DNA of 64,000 nt from Bryum argenteum (GCA_037043015.1 CM073326.1:5057845-5121844); one strand, 5' to 3'; counted from the stretch's first letter, positions 22,362 to 35,270 are shown. Numbers and translations: made by a program. The notes: generated by a model from the letters alone, not told the origin.

Positions 22362-24490
22362 TATTTGAATCTCAGCCTTACTTGGCTTTCTTCTTCTCCA
22401 AACTACCTGCCTTAACACGTTATCAACACGACTTGCTCAATTTTCCCCCCCTCGTCTCTCTCTCTTTTGCTTATCGTATGCATAAAAAGGCTACATTAAG
22501 TAACACTATCGTCAAATTCATGAGAACTTCATTTTTGTGGTTTGTGGTGTTTGTAATGACCACCTGAGATTGCGGAGTGCCAAAGTGTTACATTGAGGGT
22601 TGGCCGTTGGAGACAGTGTTATTCTTGGCCACTTAGGATTGACGAACATCTACAAGCACAAGTGAGAATAGCAAGTTATCTTACTATCTTTATACTCAAC
22701 TTAATTGTTGTTCTAGGAAAAGTATCTGAAGATACTTAAAAAGTGACTTACAAAGTATTTATTGCTTTGATTTTTTCTTCATGATAGCTTAATAGTAAGA
22801 TAAGTTAGTTAGTGATGTCTTTCATTCTCTTACACGTTGATGCTTTCAATTCTCTTGGAGTTTGAGGACATCGAATGTAGAGAAACTTCAAGCAAATAAA
22901 GGGCACCAAATGTAGAAAGATCTAGAGACATCAATTGATGAGAAAACTTCAAGTATATGAATGCAAGGTGTCTAATAATAGCTAAAGCTTACATTAGGGA
23001 TAAATAAAGGGCTTGTGCTCAAACATAATACTGTGTATTATGTTTATTAATAGAGCTATTAGTGCCTCATGCAAACAACTCAAAGTGGATTCAAGTGCTT
23101 GTTAAGGTTATTTTTTAATTTTTTGGCAAAGATTCTCTTAGTGTCCCAAGAAGTAATTCTCTTATTAAATTTGGCAAAATGCCATGATGGCACACGTGGA
23201 TACACAAAAAACATACGAGACAAGGAGTTTCTTTGTGGAGTATTGGAGCTTTCTCACCATATTGTTGTACCCATGCCTCCATTTTAGGAAGGTATATGAT
23301 TGACTAAAACATATTGGCATCCTCTCTTCTCAAACCTAAAATATATACAATTTTGGTGCACCTTGTATAACGTCAAGAAAACTTTGGGGCATATTTGGCG
23401 GACAAGCTACCGGGGCCGAATCCGACAATATCTTATGCATGGGTTTGCCATTGGAGGGAGCGTTTGCAATGCATCCATTCACAATGCACTAAGGGTTTAA
23501 ATGTGCATCCAACTTTGATGTTGGAAAAATAAAGTAAGCTCCTCTTGTTGCACTCCATGGTATACTCAAAAAATATCAGCTTTATTAAAAGGAGCCTTTG
23601 GTCTTTTAAGTCGCAAACCTTGTTGGCTACTTATACTTATCATTTTCATATTCAAACATGTGGAAATACCAATAGATGGATGATTCTTATCACACCTTAT
23701 AAGGTTGTCAAGTGCCTCCCGGTCGGCTTGGATTCGACTCTCAACCCACGCACATGTGCTATGCGATACCTTGATGCCGCGTGGCATGTTGGGGGGAGGG
23801 TTAAGCTCTTCTCTATTATGAAAGTGCCACGTTACACGTCGTCATGCATGCACATGGAGTGCCATGTTAGTGCTAATTTCACATGAATATTTGAATTGTA
23901 CAGGACTTGAGTGGACTTGAGTGGAGCGCCATGTGGCGTTCCTTCATTACTGGTTTCCTTCATTACTAACGTGCGAGACGTTTTACGCGGGGCTGTGCAG
24001 TAAGTACACCATGGCATACTCACCACTTTGCGTGTACTGGGTTGTGTAAAAGCTGCTCCTTTGGCTCCATGTTTCAACTAGTAATGGATGGTAGCAAAAG
24101 ATGAGACGTTTTCAAGTTTATTTTGAAGAGTTCTCTTAGCGATACGGAGGAGATGCATTCTTGGATCTCAAAAACAATCTTTAAATGAGCCTGACAGAAT
24201 AGAAGGACTACTGTAAGCCTTACGAACTAAACAGTCATAGACTTATAGTAGAAGGATGTTTCATTGAAGAGTCTCATTAGTAACTTAACTATTAATTAAC
24301 TATGAATCCATCTGTTTTCTCCATGGAAACTCTTCGTACATGTTCTATTGCAATATATGCGTATAAATGTCATAATCATAGAGGTTGTAAAAGTGAGTTA
24401 TGTGCATTCTAACCTTCTTTCAAGCACTCTAGGTACAAACTAAGAATCAAGACATGTGTTGCTAACTAGGTACAATTGATAAGCTTGCTT
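22362..24490. other. AT-rich intergenic region without a supported gene
   Basis: Only short frames without recognisable domains. A somewhat GC-richer patch at 23380-24080 includes the phrase CTCCATGGTATACTC at about 23555 and a related CACCATGGCATACTC at about 24008, each followed by a GCTCCTTTGG-like phrase. These are diverged repeats of unknown origin. No RNA genes seen. Confidence 0.45.
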
Positions 24491-25450
24491 GTAAAACTTG
24501 ATGTCGCTTATTAAACTCAATCGGTGTTGGCAAGGTCCCAATTTTTGGTTTTTTATGTTAGAGCCTCGGGACCACATCAATTTTTTGAAATTTTCTAGGA
24601 AGCCTCTTTTGTGTTTTAGTTGCTAAACGTCTCCAATGTCTTTTCTCTACATTTTGAATGAAGGGCATAAACTTTGAAGAGCCATAACTTCTTCATTGAA
24701 ACTTCGTTTTGGACAAAATCACTTGTGTTGAGTCAAAAATCAAGTCTAGTTTGTGTGATAAAATTTGCAGACCAATACAATAAAGTAGGAATCAATGATA
24801 TCAATTTTGGTGAAGGTTTTCAAACATTAGGCATGATAAATCATTGCAAAACCAAGAATAGTTTGATAAATACATTTTACATGATCATGATCTGAAGACA
24901 ATATTCAAGAAATTTGTAGTTGGAAGATGTTATCCAGATATTTTGTTATTGGATTTGCAATGATGTTTCTATAATAGAAAAAAGTGAAATGGATGATTTT
25001 AAAGAGCTATATATCCTTCATTCTCTGTTGGGATTCGACTTTATTTATTTGGGATGGATAAAAATTAGAGTTTATTCTTAGTAGAAGAAGGAATAGATTT
25101 GAGTGCAAAGGGTCTAGTGGTGGACTATTTTTCCTTTGTAAATTTGTTGGCACTTTTCACCATTGCAAGGCTATTTTTAGAACCAAAAAGATTTATTGAT
25201 GGATTTTGAGTACAAGGGTAATATTAAAATGAAGGTGAACAACTTTCTAATAGGAGCTTTTTTCAAAGGAGTATCTTTGTTGGTAGAATTTCCACTCAAA
25301 AGTGAAAGTGATGAAATTTTGTAGCATGTTATGCGTACTAATTCTTTATGATCTCGCAATATATGAGGCCTCATGACTCAAATTTGCTCCACATGACCTA
25401 CAACAAGTCTATTACAAGTTTGTACGGTTGAGATTTAAATGACTTATCTT
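24490..25450 (-). repeat. dispersed repeat family B, inverted copy
   Basis: Resembles the reverse complement of 35275-36170. Shared landmarks include GGCCTCATGACTCAAATTT (here) versus AAATTTGAGTCATGAGGCC, GTTGTAGGTCATGTGGA, and the GAGTTATGGCTCTTCAAA-like phrase at the far end. About 0.9 kb, non-coding. No terminal repeats or target duplication could be defined. Confidence 0.65.
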
Positions 25451-25609
25451 CATTTTCATCTATTAAACATTTTATGAAGATATGTTTTTTGGTTAAAAAT
25501 AGAATGGAACGTACAGGAGTTAAGGACTCATACAACTGAAAATTAGGGAACAATCTTCTAATAAAGATCTCTGAATTTGGGGCTTCCCAAACACCAACCA
25601 AAATAAGAT

Positions 25610-26454
25610 TTAACCCCTAAAGTGGAGTGAGGGCATATTGTGGTCGTCAGGGGTTTGGTGAGCCTTTGACTTATTGTTTTTAGCTTGCATGGAGTTGAAA
25701 TTTTTTGGAGGTTGTAGGATTTCTCCAAAGCTTTCCAAAAAGTCATCTCATCTCTTCCTTATACTTTAGGAGATATTTACAGTCAAATTGTACAAACACT
25801 ATTTGAAATTTGCTCAAATCTGACCAAATTGTGGTATGTGCTCATTTATTCTCAAAATCTGCCCAAATTGACTAAAACACAGAAACTTCAAAAATTCACC
25901 AAAGATTGAGATTTTACTTTTTTCCAAGTTTTGTTATGTGTACATGTAGAAGAGGTAGTAAGGCATGATCTAAACATTTTTTCAATCACATAATTTTTTA
26001 CATGCCTTATTAATTGTTGAAAATGAGCCTTTCTATATGAATTTCAGCATACCTCTATGTGAAAAATCAAGCATTTCTATAGGTTTTCTAGGCCGTGTGA
26101 GGGTAAACATTGCATAGACATGTTCGTAACTCACCTAGGAACAAGAATGTGAAGAGCCTCATGTCAAATATTCTACCAAAAAATGTTTTTGTCACCCACC
26201 AAAAAACTAGTTACCCTTTCTACAACAAGAAAAAAACTACTTTTCCTCCAACTCTGAACATTACGATCTCACGATTGGTAAGGAATTTGAATATGCGATT
26301 TGATACACATGTACACATACAAGTTAAGTACTAGATCCTACGGTTACATACCTAAAAAAACGTAAAACTTTAACCTTGCATCAAAAGAGGGTGGTATCTG
26401 CTAATTTAGAGACTTTCTGGCAGTTTTGGGGCTAGTCCACTTTGAGGACCTTAA
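25610..26454. mobile_element. TTAA-flanked element of the CCCCTAAA family, copy 3 (intermediate length)
   Basis: 837 bp between TTAA at 25610-25613 and TTAA at 26451-26454. The left end is CCCCTAAAGTGGA; the right end TCCACTTTGAGGACC is a decayed match. The family phrase AGATCCTACGGTTACAT sits near the right end. Non-coding. Confidence 0.65.
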
Positions 26455-27007
26455 CAAGTTCCCAACATGACAATACAAAGGACAAGTCCATTAAGAGAAA
26501 CACTAATCAATTATTATATTGCTCTAACTTATTCTCTCCAACTAAAAACAATATAAACAACAAACAAAATCAGTCAACTACAAAACCATGCTAAGTAAGA
26601 ACATTCTCCAAACCCATGTGGCAGGGTTTTTAAATTTTTCCTTAGAAACTTGGTCAAAGATGCCACGTGTCACTTTCTCCTTAGCCCAAATTCAAAAATG
26701 TCTAAACTAATGCTTAAACTAATATTAAAATTAGTGGTCTAGCGTGAGAACAACGCCCCATGCATGTCTCAAAAACATTCTTCCCACCCACATTTTTGGC
26801 TTCAATCAATAGAACAAGGGGAACAATGCTTTAAATCTTAGTTTTTATTTATTTATTTTTGGTTGAAAGTTTTGAGGGTTGTCCCCTTTCTTTGTGATTT
26901 GTATCCACAATCTGGGACAAGGATAATAAAAGCATGGACTATGTTGAAGCATCAGCAGCATATTAAGCACTTTTTTTTCTTGGGTAGCCAACTCTTATCT
27001 TGCCATT
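26455..27007. other. AT-rich spacer
   Basis: No gene, RNA or defined element seen. Confidence 0.4.
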
Positions 27008-27456
27008 GTTCATAGTAAGGTGGCCAATAATGTCGCAATTTTCGAAAGTTACTAGTGCAAGTAATTTTGCGTGCATGGGGAAAATCAGTAGAAAGATAGA
27101 GTAAGTGGAATCATCATTTTTGGACTCTTCTGCAATGAGTTATGAATTTCTGAAGTTGGAAATCAATAGGTGTTTCTAAAATGGTGCCCTAGAGTGACAC
27201 CCTCCAATGTTTGCAGTGAGTACTAACATGTTACTGTTGTGTGGAGAAGCTACTATGTGCCTGTGAGGTAAAGATTACAAGAGCTCCATTATCGACTGGG
27301 TTTTAGTTTCTTACATAGCTTTATCACTTAAAATCTGAAAATTAGAGAATAAAAATGAATACTTCATCAAAACTATGAAATCCAAATTGGGATTGAAATA
27401 ACTTTAGAGACTATTATAACATGCAATTAAACCTGAAGACCTAGTACAAGAACTAG

Positions 27457-27936
27457 ATGCAGTGGTGGAGAAGTATGGTATTTCCACTAGGCTCTTCACC
27501 AAGATTTTCACTAGGCTTAGTCAGGAATGAAACACTCCTAGGTAGAGAAATACCACACTTTCTCTACTGTCTAGGCTCTTCACCAAGATTATCCACCAGG
27601 CTTAGTGGAATGAGAACACTCCTGGAAAAAATATTGGTAGAGAACTTGGTGGAAATACCACACTTTTTTCCACAACGGACGTTTGTTCAACAAACTAAAC
27701 ACAGACAAACACCTCCAAACTACATCGTACCCGAGATTTTGTCGGAGGTACATGCGCAAATGACCCCAAAACAAAAAGCCATCTTCTTGGCGGCCATGGT
27801 GTCCTCAATTCCACAAACAAGTTCAAATAGCATTTGGATATGTACTGACACTTCCAAGGCAGTCAACTGCAAAGCACAAACTACAACACATTCAAATAAT
27901 ACCTGTTGTTTTATGCTTTGTATCCAAAAAAAATAG
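27457..27936 (+). CDS. 159-codon ORF inside the long-TIR element, doubtful
   Basis: The first two thirds come from two tandem copies of an 80-100 bp unit with AGGCTCTTCACCAAGATT at 27490 and 27570. The last part, around VHAQMTPKQKAIFLAAM, has more gene-like composition. Not recognised. It could be a captured gene fragment or chance. Confidence 0.15.
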   Translation: MQWWRSMVFPLGSSPRFSLGLVRNETLLGREIPHFLYCLGSSPRLSTRLSGMRTLLEKILVENLVEIPHFFPQRTFVQQTKHRQTPPNYIVPEILSEVHAQMTPKQKAIFLAAMVSSIPQTSSNSIWICTDTSKAVNCKAQTTTHSNNTCCFMLCIQKK

Positions 27937-28066
27937 TTTATTGTTTAAATGGCCATACATCGATTGACCCATAAAAGATTATATACTAATATTATAATTC
28001 TAGTAGAAATGCTTAGCATTGACTAATAATTATATGCTTTGATAACATACAAAGTGTGGAATTTTT

Positions 28067-28292
28067 TTAGGGCAGTGGGTTGGGTTGGGGGAGATTTGTT
28101 GGCCTTTTTATGCTACCAAAATATTGGCGTTAGGATCAAGCTAAGTGTGCCCATCATTATTTGGATGCATGTCTTGGAGAGGGGTTTTTGGCATCTAGAT
28201 GAGGAATACATCATTGTTATATAATGTTATCTTAAGCATTGGAATCTAAATTAGGGGTTGCTTATATAGACATGGTCGGTTTAGACATTGCG
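28067..28292 (+). repeat. direct repeat unit, first copy (second at 28851-29083)
   Basis: About 230 bp repeated about 785 bp further on. Both copies contain GGATGTATGTCTTGGAGAGG-like sequence (GGATGCATGTCTTGGAGAGG in the first), TTATATAATGTTATC and TTAGGGGTTGCTTAT, followed by CATGGTCGGTTTAGA. Non-coding. Confidence 0.75.
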
Positions 28293-29601
28293 TATGTTGA
28301 AATTAGTTGTTTCTACATAGCTTCTATACTAACATCATTTTATTATATTGTTGATGTTTTCAGCAATTTCAAAGTTCATTTGATCTTTAACTTCTCTGTC
28401 AATTACAACAACATACACATCAAATCACAAAAAGAGGTACGAGAGTGGTGATCATTCCTTGCTTGTATGTTATTATGAAGGTCACATCTTAGTTTCATTA
28501 CAGTGCTGCATCTTTTTTTATATATACATGATATATAACTATATGATATGGTGGTATCTATGATCAAAAGTGTTTGGGTCCCACGACTACATGGTTAGAG
28601 GGTTACATTATAGAGGGCAACATTATGACGAGATGTGTAAGGAACTAGGTTTGTTACCTACTTAAAATTACACAAAAAGATTCTAAGAGAACTTTCTGCC
28701 CAATCTCCAGATGTAAAGAACCCCATTCTTTATCAACTTCAGTAATACATACAACTCTAATGATAAAGATGAAAACAAGACGAATGGGTTCACAAATCAA
28801 GAATAATTCCACAAAAGGTTAGCATTCATTCATCCATAAAAGAATCTTTTTAGGGAAGTGGGTTGGGAGAGATTGATCTCCTTCTTGTTGGCTTTATATG
28901 CTACCAAGAAATTGGCGTTTGGATCAAGCTGAGCTTGCCCATAATTATTTGGATGTATGTCTTGGAGAGGGGTTATTGGCATGTAGGTGTGATATACATC
29001 ATTGTTTACATGTTATATAATGTTATCCTAAGCCTTAGAATCTAGATTAGGGGTTGCTTATACAGGCATGGTCGGTTTAGATGCATTATGTTAAAATTAG
29101 GTGAAGAAAATGATTTGAATGTGACTTTCATGACGTAATTGATGATCCAAATAGACTTGTATCTTATGATTAAAATTTCATATCAACACTATATAGTAAA
29201 GTGGTCGAAAATGGAGCACGTTCAATAGTGGAGCTCTAGTAAATCTCACTCGAAGGTACATAACAGCTTTCCTTTACTACAAGACCATGTACTCAATGCG
29301 AACATTGTAGAGTGTCACTTTGGGGCACCATTTTAGGAACACCTAAATTTCCAACTTCAAAAATTCATAACTCATTGCAGAAGAGTCCAGAATTGATAAT
29401 TCCACTTACTCTATCTTTTTGCTAATTTACCCCATACACAAAAATTGCTTGCACCAGTAACATCCTTATAGATTTCTTGTACTAAAAGTTGAGCCATTAT
29501 TGAACACCTTCCTATAGTTCACTTCAGGCACCTATATTATATTGGGAACAAGGTTGGGAACTTTAGAACTGAATAATTATCTGGTTGGCAGCAAACATGG
29601 G

Positions 29602-29763
29602 GTCTTCAACGAGCAAGTCTCCAAATAGGAGTCTTCAATCAGAGGTCTTCAACGAGCAAGTCTCCAATTAGGAGTCTTCAATCAGAGGAGTCTTCAATCA
29701 GAGGTCTTCAACGAGCAAGTCTCCAAGTAGGAGTCTTCAATCAGAGGTCTTCAACGAGCAGGT
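29602..29763 (+). repeat. tandem repeat of a 43-bp unit
   Basis: Units starting GTCTTCAACGAGCAAGTC and ending GGAGTCTTCAATCAGAG occur three times in a row, plus a partial fourth. One unit has an extra GAGTCTTCAATCAGAG. It lies about 480 bp upstream of the RSPH1 start codon. Confidence 0.9.
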
Positions 29764-30239
29764 AATCTTCAGGAAGGAATGGAGGATCATGAAGGGGGTC
29801 TTGAAACGGAGGTCTTGAATCGGGGGACCTTCGTAACTGTCACGCAGTCATCGTCGGAACGGTTTGGTTGATTCTGGTCTCAATCGCAAGCAAACAATCT
29901 CTGCGGTTTGCGATCATCTTCAATTCCTCAAAAAGAACCACTTGATTTACGATTTCCGCTACAGAAATGGCGATTCCTTACATTTTCACGTACACGGGAC
30001 TGGCTCTATCATGCGCGCTCGTCGCCTACTCCGTGCTCAAAATCTCTAGCTCCGCTTCATCTCGCGCTCGCCGCACTCCTCCACTCCCCGTTTAAATTTT
30101 TCTTGAAAATCTGAAATCGAAATCGTAACTCTTTCCCCGCCGAAATTAGTTCTTGGCATGGCATCCAGATGAGAATAATCTCCCGCTGGCATGTTCCTGA
30201 AGCCTTCTTGGCACCTCTAGGGTTTCCAATTGGTGACAA

Positions 30240-32210
30240 ATGTCGAGCGACGAGGAAGAGGAAGAGGGAGAGGAAGTAGAGCAGGTAATGTAACCTCATC
30301 TAAGCATGATGTTTTATAAACATTGTGTCATTTGGATGTCGAGAATCTGAAATCAATATGGAGTCCGAAATATACATTTTTAGGTTTTAACATGCACTGT
30401 AGCAGCCTTGTTACAAAACCTAAGATCTGAGAATGGAATATGCTGGAGCATTCTAGAGTGTAGAATGCTTGAGGAAGTAGAGCAGTTTATAGAACCGCAT
30501 CTAAGCATGATAATGGCCAAATTTCTATGAATTCGGATGTATACATTCTAAGGTTTCAACATGTGCAATATTTTCGGATGCCTATCGTTTCGGAACACTG
30601 TAGCAGCATTGTAACAAAACCTAAGATTCGAGAACTGAATATTATGCCTGAGGATAGTGTAGAATGCTTGAGGAAGTAGTCGAACAGATGATGTATCGAT
30701 AAGCATGATAATGGCCAGAATGTTATAAACTCGTAGAGATTGTGTCGATAGCCTTGAATCAGTATGAAATCGGATGTATACATTCTAAGGTTTGAATATG
30801 GAATCATTGTGCAAATATTTAGGGCGTTGCATGCATCCATTTCGGAACACTGTTGCAGCCTTGGTACTGATGCGAGGAACTGAATATGCTTGAGAAAAGC
30901 GTATGATTCTCATGAAGCTGAATATGAATCTTTGTGATACCAGGAATTTACATGGAGTGGAGCCATCGAGAATTACGAACCAATAGGGCCGGGATTTGCA
31001 ACGTATCCTAACGGCGACAATTTTTGGGGCTCCTACTTAAATGGCGCAAGAAACAGTTTTGGAAGATACACATTCAAGTCTGGTGCTTCCTATGAAGGAA
31101 ATTATACTAATAACCAGAAGGCGGGCCTTGGCACCATGACCTATCCTGACCAAAGCGTCTACACAGGTATAATTCCTTCATTCAATCTCTTATAACCAGA
31201 CTTCCTAAACTCCATACCAACTAGTTCCGATCGATTACTGTACATACTCAAGAGGTGCGGTCAGTACACAAGGTTATGTTTGTATCTAAGTATCTGTTAA
31301 AGTTGTACACACAGTTTCATAGTGCGTATAAATGATTGCATTTATATATGAGTTGAGAAGGTTGTGATTCCGAATCTAAGATGCTTTGGACATTGGAATG
31401 TGAGGAATAAAATTGCTGATTAGCTGGTTCGAATGAGTGCATGCATGTTTCTCGAGATCAGAGTCATGGAGACATGTCAGATGTGCAGGTTCATGGTACC
31501 AAGACTTGAGGAGTGGAGAAGGACAGTATACATATCCAAATGGCGACATTTTTAAAGGGCAGTGGTCGGAGAATAAAAAGCATGGTGTCGGCACATATTT
31601 CTTCAAGAACACCGTTTGTCAAGTAAGTAAAGAGGTTTACACTCACATTTTTGTGTACAATTATTGGAGGATGTCCAGTTAGAAGAATGAGTGGCTGTCA
31701 ATCCTTGACTCGATAGTATGGGTTCATGTTTATGCGGTGGTAGTCCTTTTTAACAGAGAATCACGTGATTTTGTACTGGAAAAATTCTGGTAGTTGCCCA
31801 ACGCCCTTTGGTCCTCATCTGTTGCAGCCTCACATTTCTCCCAAAAAGATCTGTTAGTCCTGAACAGTAGTAAATTTTTTGATTGGAAGATTGACTGTTG
31901 GTTGCAGTTTATTGGAGATTGGGAGAAAGGGATTTTCGTGAAAGGTAAGTGGCTGTTCAAAAATGGTGATTACTACGAGGGTGACTTCGTGAAGAGCAAG
32001 CCTGAAGGGCCGGGAAAGTTTCTCTTTTTTAAAAGTAAGTGCACAGTAACAGGCACATTTGAGAAGACGAAGTGGACACTCGAATCGACAAAGCAAACTT
32101 CGGCGAAGGAGATTCTTGACTATGCCATGAAAGCTGCACCGAACTTGTTTACTATCCCTATGGATGTCAAGAGTTTACCTGCATTTGTCATTCCTATGAC
32201 CTTCAAATAG
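30240..32210 (+). CDS. RSPH1: radial spoke head protein 1 homologue (MORN repeats), 4 exons
   Basis: Exons 30240-30284, 30944-31166, 31489-31622 and 31908-32210, all with GT-AG borders and matching phase, give 234 residues. The short acidic start (MSSDEEEEEGEEVEQ) resembles the acidic start of animal RSPH1. Six to seven MORN repeats follow: GFATYPNGDNFWGSY, GRYTFKSGASYEGNY, GTMTYPDQSVYTGSW, GQYTYPNGDIFKGQW, GTYFFKN, GKWLFKNGDYYEGDF and GPGKFLFFKSKCTVTGTFE. The last piece parallels the RSPH1-specific GPGKYVF region. RSPH1 sits in the head of axonemal radial spokes and helps to control ciliary beating, so here it should be expressed in male gametes. A generic MORN protein is the alternative. 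Confidence 0.9.
30270..30890 (+). repeat. tandem triplication across the RSPH1 exon 1 / intron 1 junction
   Basis: A unit of about 200 bp begins with GAGGAAGTAG at 30270, 30471 and 30670 (periods 201 and 199). Each copy contains AAGCATGAT, ATACATT.TA(A)GGTTT, a CACTGTAGCAGC-like phrase, and in the first two TAGAATGCTT at the end. Only copy 1 keeps the GT splice donor after GAGCAG; copy 2 reads GAGCAGTTTA and copy 3 GAACAGATG. Confidence 0.85.
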
Positions 32211-35200
32211 GCTTTTTTCCGTGGTGAATGTAACTGTGTACGTCTTTGCAGTTGTTGCAAGGGTCTGATCTGCTGCACCAGAATAGAAGGACTTGAACAT
32301 TGTTGTACAAATGAACTTGGCAGCAGCAAAGACGGCCGCAGTCCGACACCATCATTCGCTCCTCAACCCTGGCTCCAGTGTTACAGCCTAAACAGGAATG
32401 TACTACAACACCGCCCAAACTTGTAGACTTCTCAGTAATATTGTTGCCAGAGACTTCTTCCCTGGCCTCTTTGCTTGTCTCTACGTTACTCTGAATTGCA
32501 TCTAGTCCTTCTATGACCATCCTGCTCTCAATCTCCTGTCACTCCGTAAACTTCACTGTACTTCTTCAACTATCGTAACTGTCTGATGATATTTGAGTGA
32601 GAATTTGAGCACGCTTTGTAAGATGAATCCCCCTCAAGTGATGTACTTCTTGACGGCTGCATTCCTTGTATCTCAACTATATTTGGACATTCTATGATGA
32701 GTCTAGGTGTTACTATTATTTGGCTAGAGTTTGATTCACAAGAATCTTGAGGGACTGTAGAATCAGGTCGATGCGTTTAATATGTAGAAGAAGACCCAGG
32801 TGAGAGTCACCTTAGAGATATCCCTAATTTCATACAAAAGGTGTATGTCTGGCAAAAAGACAAGGGGCTGAGTTCTAAAGATAAGGATTACTCTCTTGTA
32901 TGCAGACGAGATCCTATGCGTTGACCGGCAGGGTTATTCTTAATGAGCTACTGAGCCTTCAGTTTTTTTGTACAGGTTAATAAGTGTACTGGAATCTTAG
33001 CTTAGTCTTCATCTTTTTGTACAATGCCAGCTCTTCAGGTAAGTGCTCACAAGAAGCGCATTATGTATGTTCAAAGCTGATGTCAACATTATGTCAGGTT
33101 CAAGTTTCTAGGCAACAGTTTTGCTCTTGAACCTTTTTGAGGATACAGTAGTTATCTATATCCAACCTTTTACTCACCACTCCCTTGACTTTGTTATGCA
33201 GTTCACTTCCATGTTGATCAAATTCAAGGTTATAAGCCAGAACCTTATGCTCAGTGTAAGCAAGAAACCTCAGCCCTGTCCATTTCAATTATTGAGGTTG
33301 TTGAGAAAGGGAAAGTGAGCTCTTTGGTAGCAATGCGGAACAATGACATGGATGTGTTGCTTCCATGACCTAGTCCAAGAGAGCACAATGGTTTGAGTAG
33401 AGGCAACAAGGACATCAATGACACATGTCTGGAGGAGGGTTCAAATGGCATAACAATATGGACAGGAGCACGGTATGGATGTCTCCCTCTTAGCTTGGGA
33501 AGGGAAGGGGGGGAGGACAGGTGATGGACGCATGAATAGTTGATGTGAACTAATTGGTATGCACGGCTCCATTGAACACCAACCACGTGGTGTGGCAAAC
33601 CGCAAGTTCACGTCATCGAACTCCCACAATCATCAAGCAAAGCAAATGGTACCATTAGGCTCCGGTTGAGATTATTGTGGATTTGTGGTCAGTTTCCAAT
33701 TGAGGTTTTCTATCACTTGCTTCCTTCAAAGGGCTTCTCTTCTGTTGTGTACCATACAATCATGTACTTGGGCTGCACCTCCACATGGTTTGGAAGAGCT
33801 GGTGACTAGAGCACGATAAGGATGGTATGACAATCCAAATATCGGACCAAAGCATCCTCACGTACAAAAAAACCATGGTGTGTATGTATGACCATTTTCT
33901 AGGACTTGTTTGCAAACCGTTTGTAGTCAAAAACCTTCATACATACAATTCACAAACAATTGTAGTCTTTGCATTTACAAGACGAGCACAAGACCAATAA
34001 TGGCCCACTAGATCCAACTACCCAAGAGGTACACATAGCTTTGAAGTTTGATTTTCATGTAATAATGGATATGCTAGGGTGTGCCATTGTTGGACAACTA
34101 ACAAATGTTTTTAGACTCTAGATATAACAGTTCCACTTACGTTGCCAATGTACACAATGCTTACACAACCAACCTTATTAGATATTTGCAATATTGAAAT
34201 TCGCACTATTATTGATGAGGTTACCTTACCTTTTTTTCATCAATTTCTATTGCACCATATCCACTTCTCCTCTGAGCAAAGTAAGAACATCCTTTTCCTT
34301 CCAATTGATGAAGTGTGCTATTTTTGTATCTGAGTTGATAAATACATATATGAACATCTCTCTAATACTATAATAGAACTAGTAAGGTCCCCGTTGTCCC
34401 GACAGAGAAGCTCTTTATATGGTACTTTTAAAAAAGTATCCCGTGTATATCATTTCCTCAAACATTTTTTTTTATGCATAATCCAAAAAACATAGAAGAA
34501 GGTAGGTTTGTAGGTTTGTATGTTGATATCATAGCCCAAAGTGGCATGGTTGGAGGGGTAACATTGTAAAGGTTATAGCATAGAGGGAGCACGGGTGCAA
34601 ATACCGGTACGATATCATAAAGGGAGCACGGGTGTGATATTAGTAAACGCGATAGGAATGACAATAAAAGCTTGGACGTGGGGGACACGGGTTCGCAATA
34701 ACATCAGATGGGGCTCCTGTCAATTTTTAAAAGTGTGAAGCAAATTGAAGTCTCCTTGGAGATAGCTCCATAGATATTTGGCATAATAATAATTTATTGG
34801 CATTCAAAGGGAATTTTCTCATTTTACTGAAGATGTCATATGTCTGCAATGCAATCACATTTTTTGAGGAGATTCCTTGGTATGATTGCTTGGACCTTGG
34901 AAGGGACAATTCCAAAAATAATGGGGGGACCACATACATACATACTTTTACATGAAAATGAAGTAAGGAAGAATTTGCTCTCTATTTGGATACTTCATTC
35001 TTAGAAATACTAGATGTGATAATGGGAGTACGTCACAAAACCTTAGTGGTTCTAAAATACGGGTTTCGAGAAATTTTGAGAAGGTCGTCGGTCGGTCGGT
35101 GCTCGGCCTATCACATTTCAAGGGCCTCACTTGTGAACGGTCACATTTAGGAATTTTCCTTCTTTGTTGACGAGCAAACTTCTTCATTATAGTGTAAAAT

Positions 35201-35270
35201 GACAAGTCGATCCCTAAAACGTCCCAACCTATTTTCAGCCAAAGAAGTTAGTTTCAAAAAAAAGTCTCAT
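32211..35270. other. RSPH1 3' flank and intergenic DNA, no supported gene
   Basis: The RSPH1 3' UTR is followed by AT-rich DNA. Minus-strand frames at 32120-32520 and 33251-33629 are not recognisable. GAGGGAGCACGGGTG recurs near 34583 and 34622. A GGTCGGTCGGTGCTCGG patch at about 35090 is a short GGTC repeat. Confidence 0.45.

Larger units (their letters stand above)
27008..29520. mobile_element. element with long (about 300 bp) terminal inverted repeats
   Basis: The left arm, about 27008-27305, reappears as a diverged reverse complement at about 29213-29520. Matching phrases are GATAGAGTAAGTGGAAT with ATTCCACTTACTCTATC, TTCTGCAATGAGTTATGAAT, GGTGTTTCTAAAATGGTGCC and AGAGCTCCA. Long inverted ends suggest a Mutator-like or foldback DNA transposon. 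No clear target duplication, and no transposase recognised inside. Two internal direct copies of a 230-bp segment are present. Confidence 0.6.

Noticed and set aside
33251..33629. Minus-strand frame of 115 codons rich in Pro, Ser and His
   Set aside because: No recognisable motif, no splice context; likely chance in moderately GC-rich DNA.
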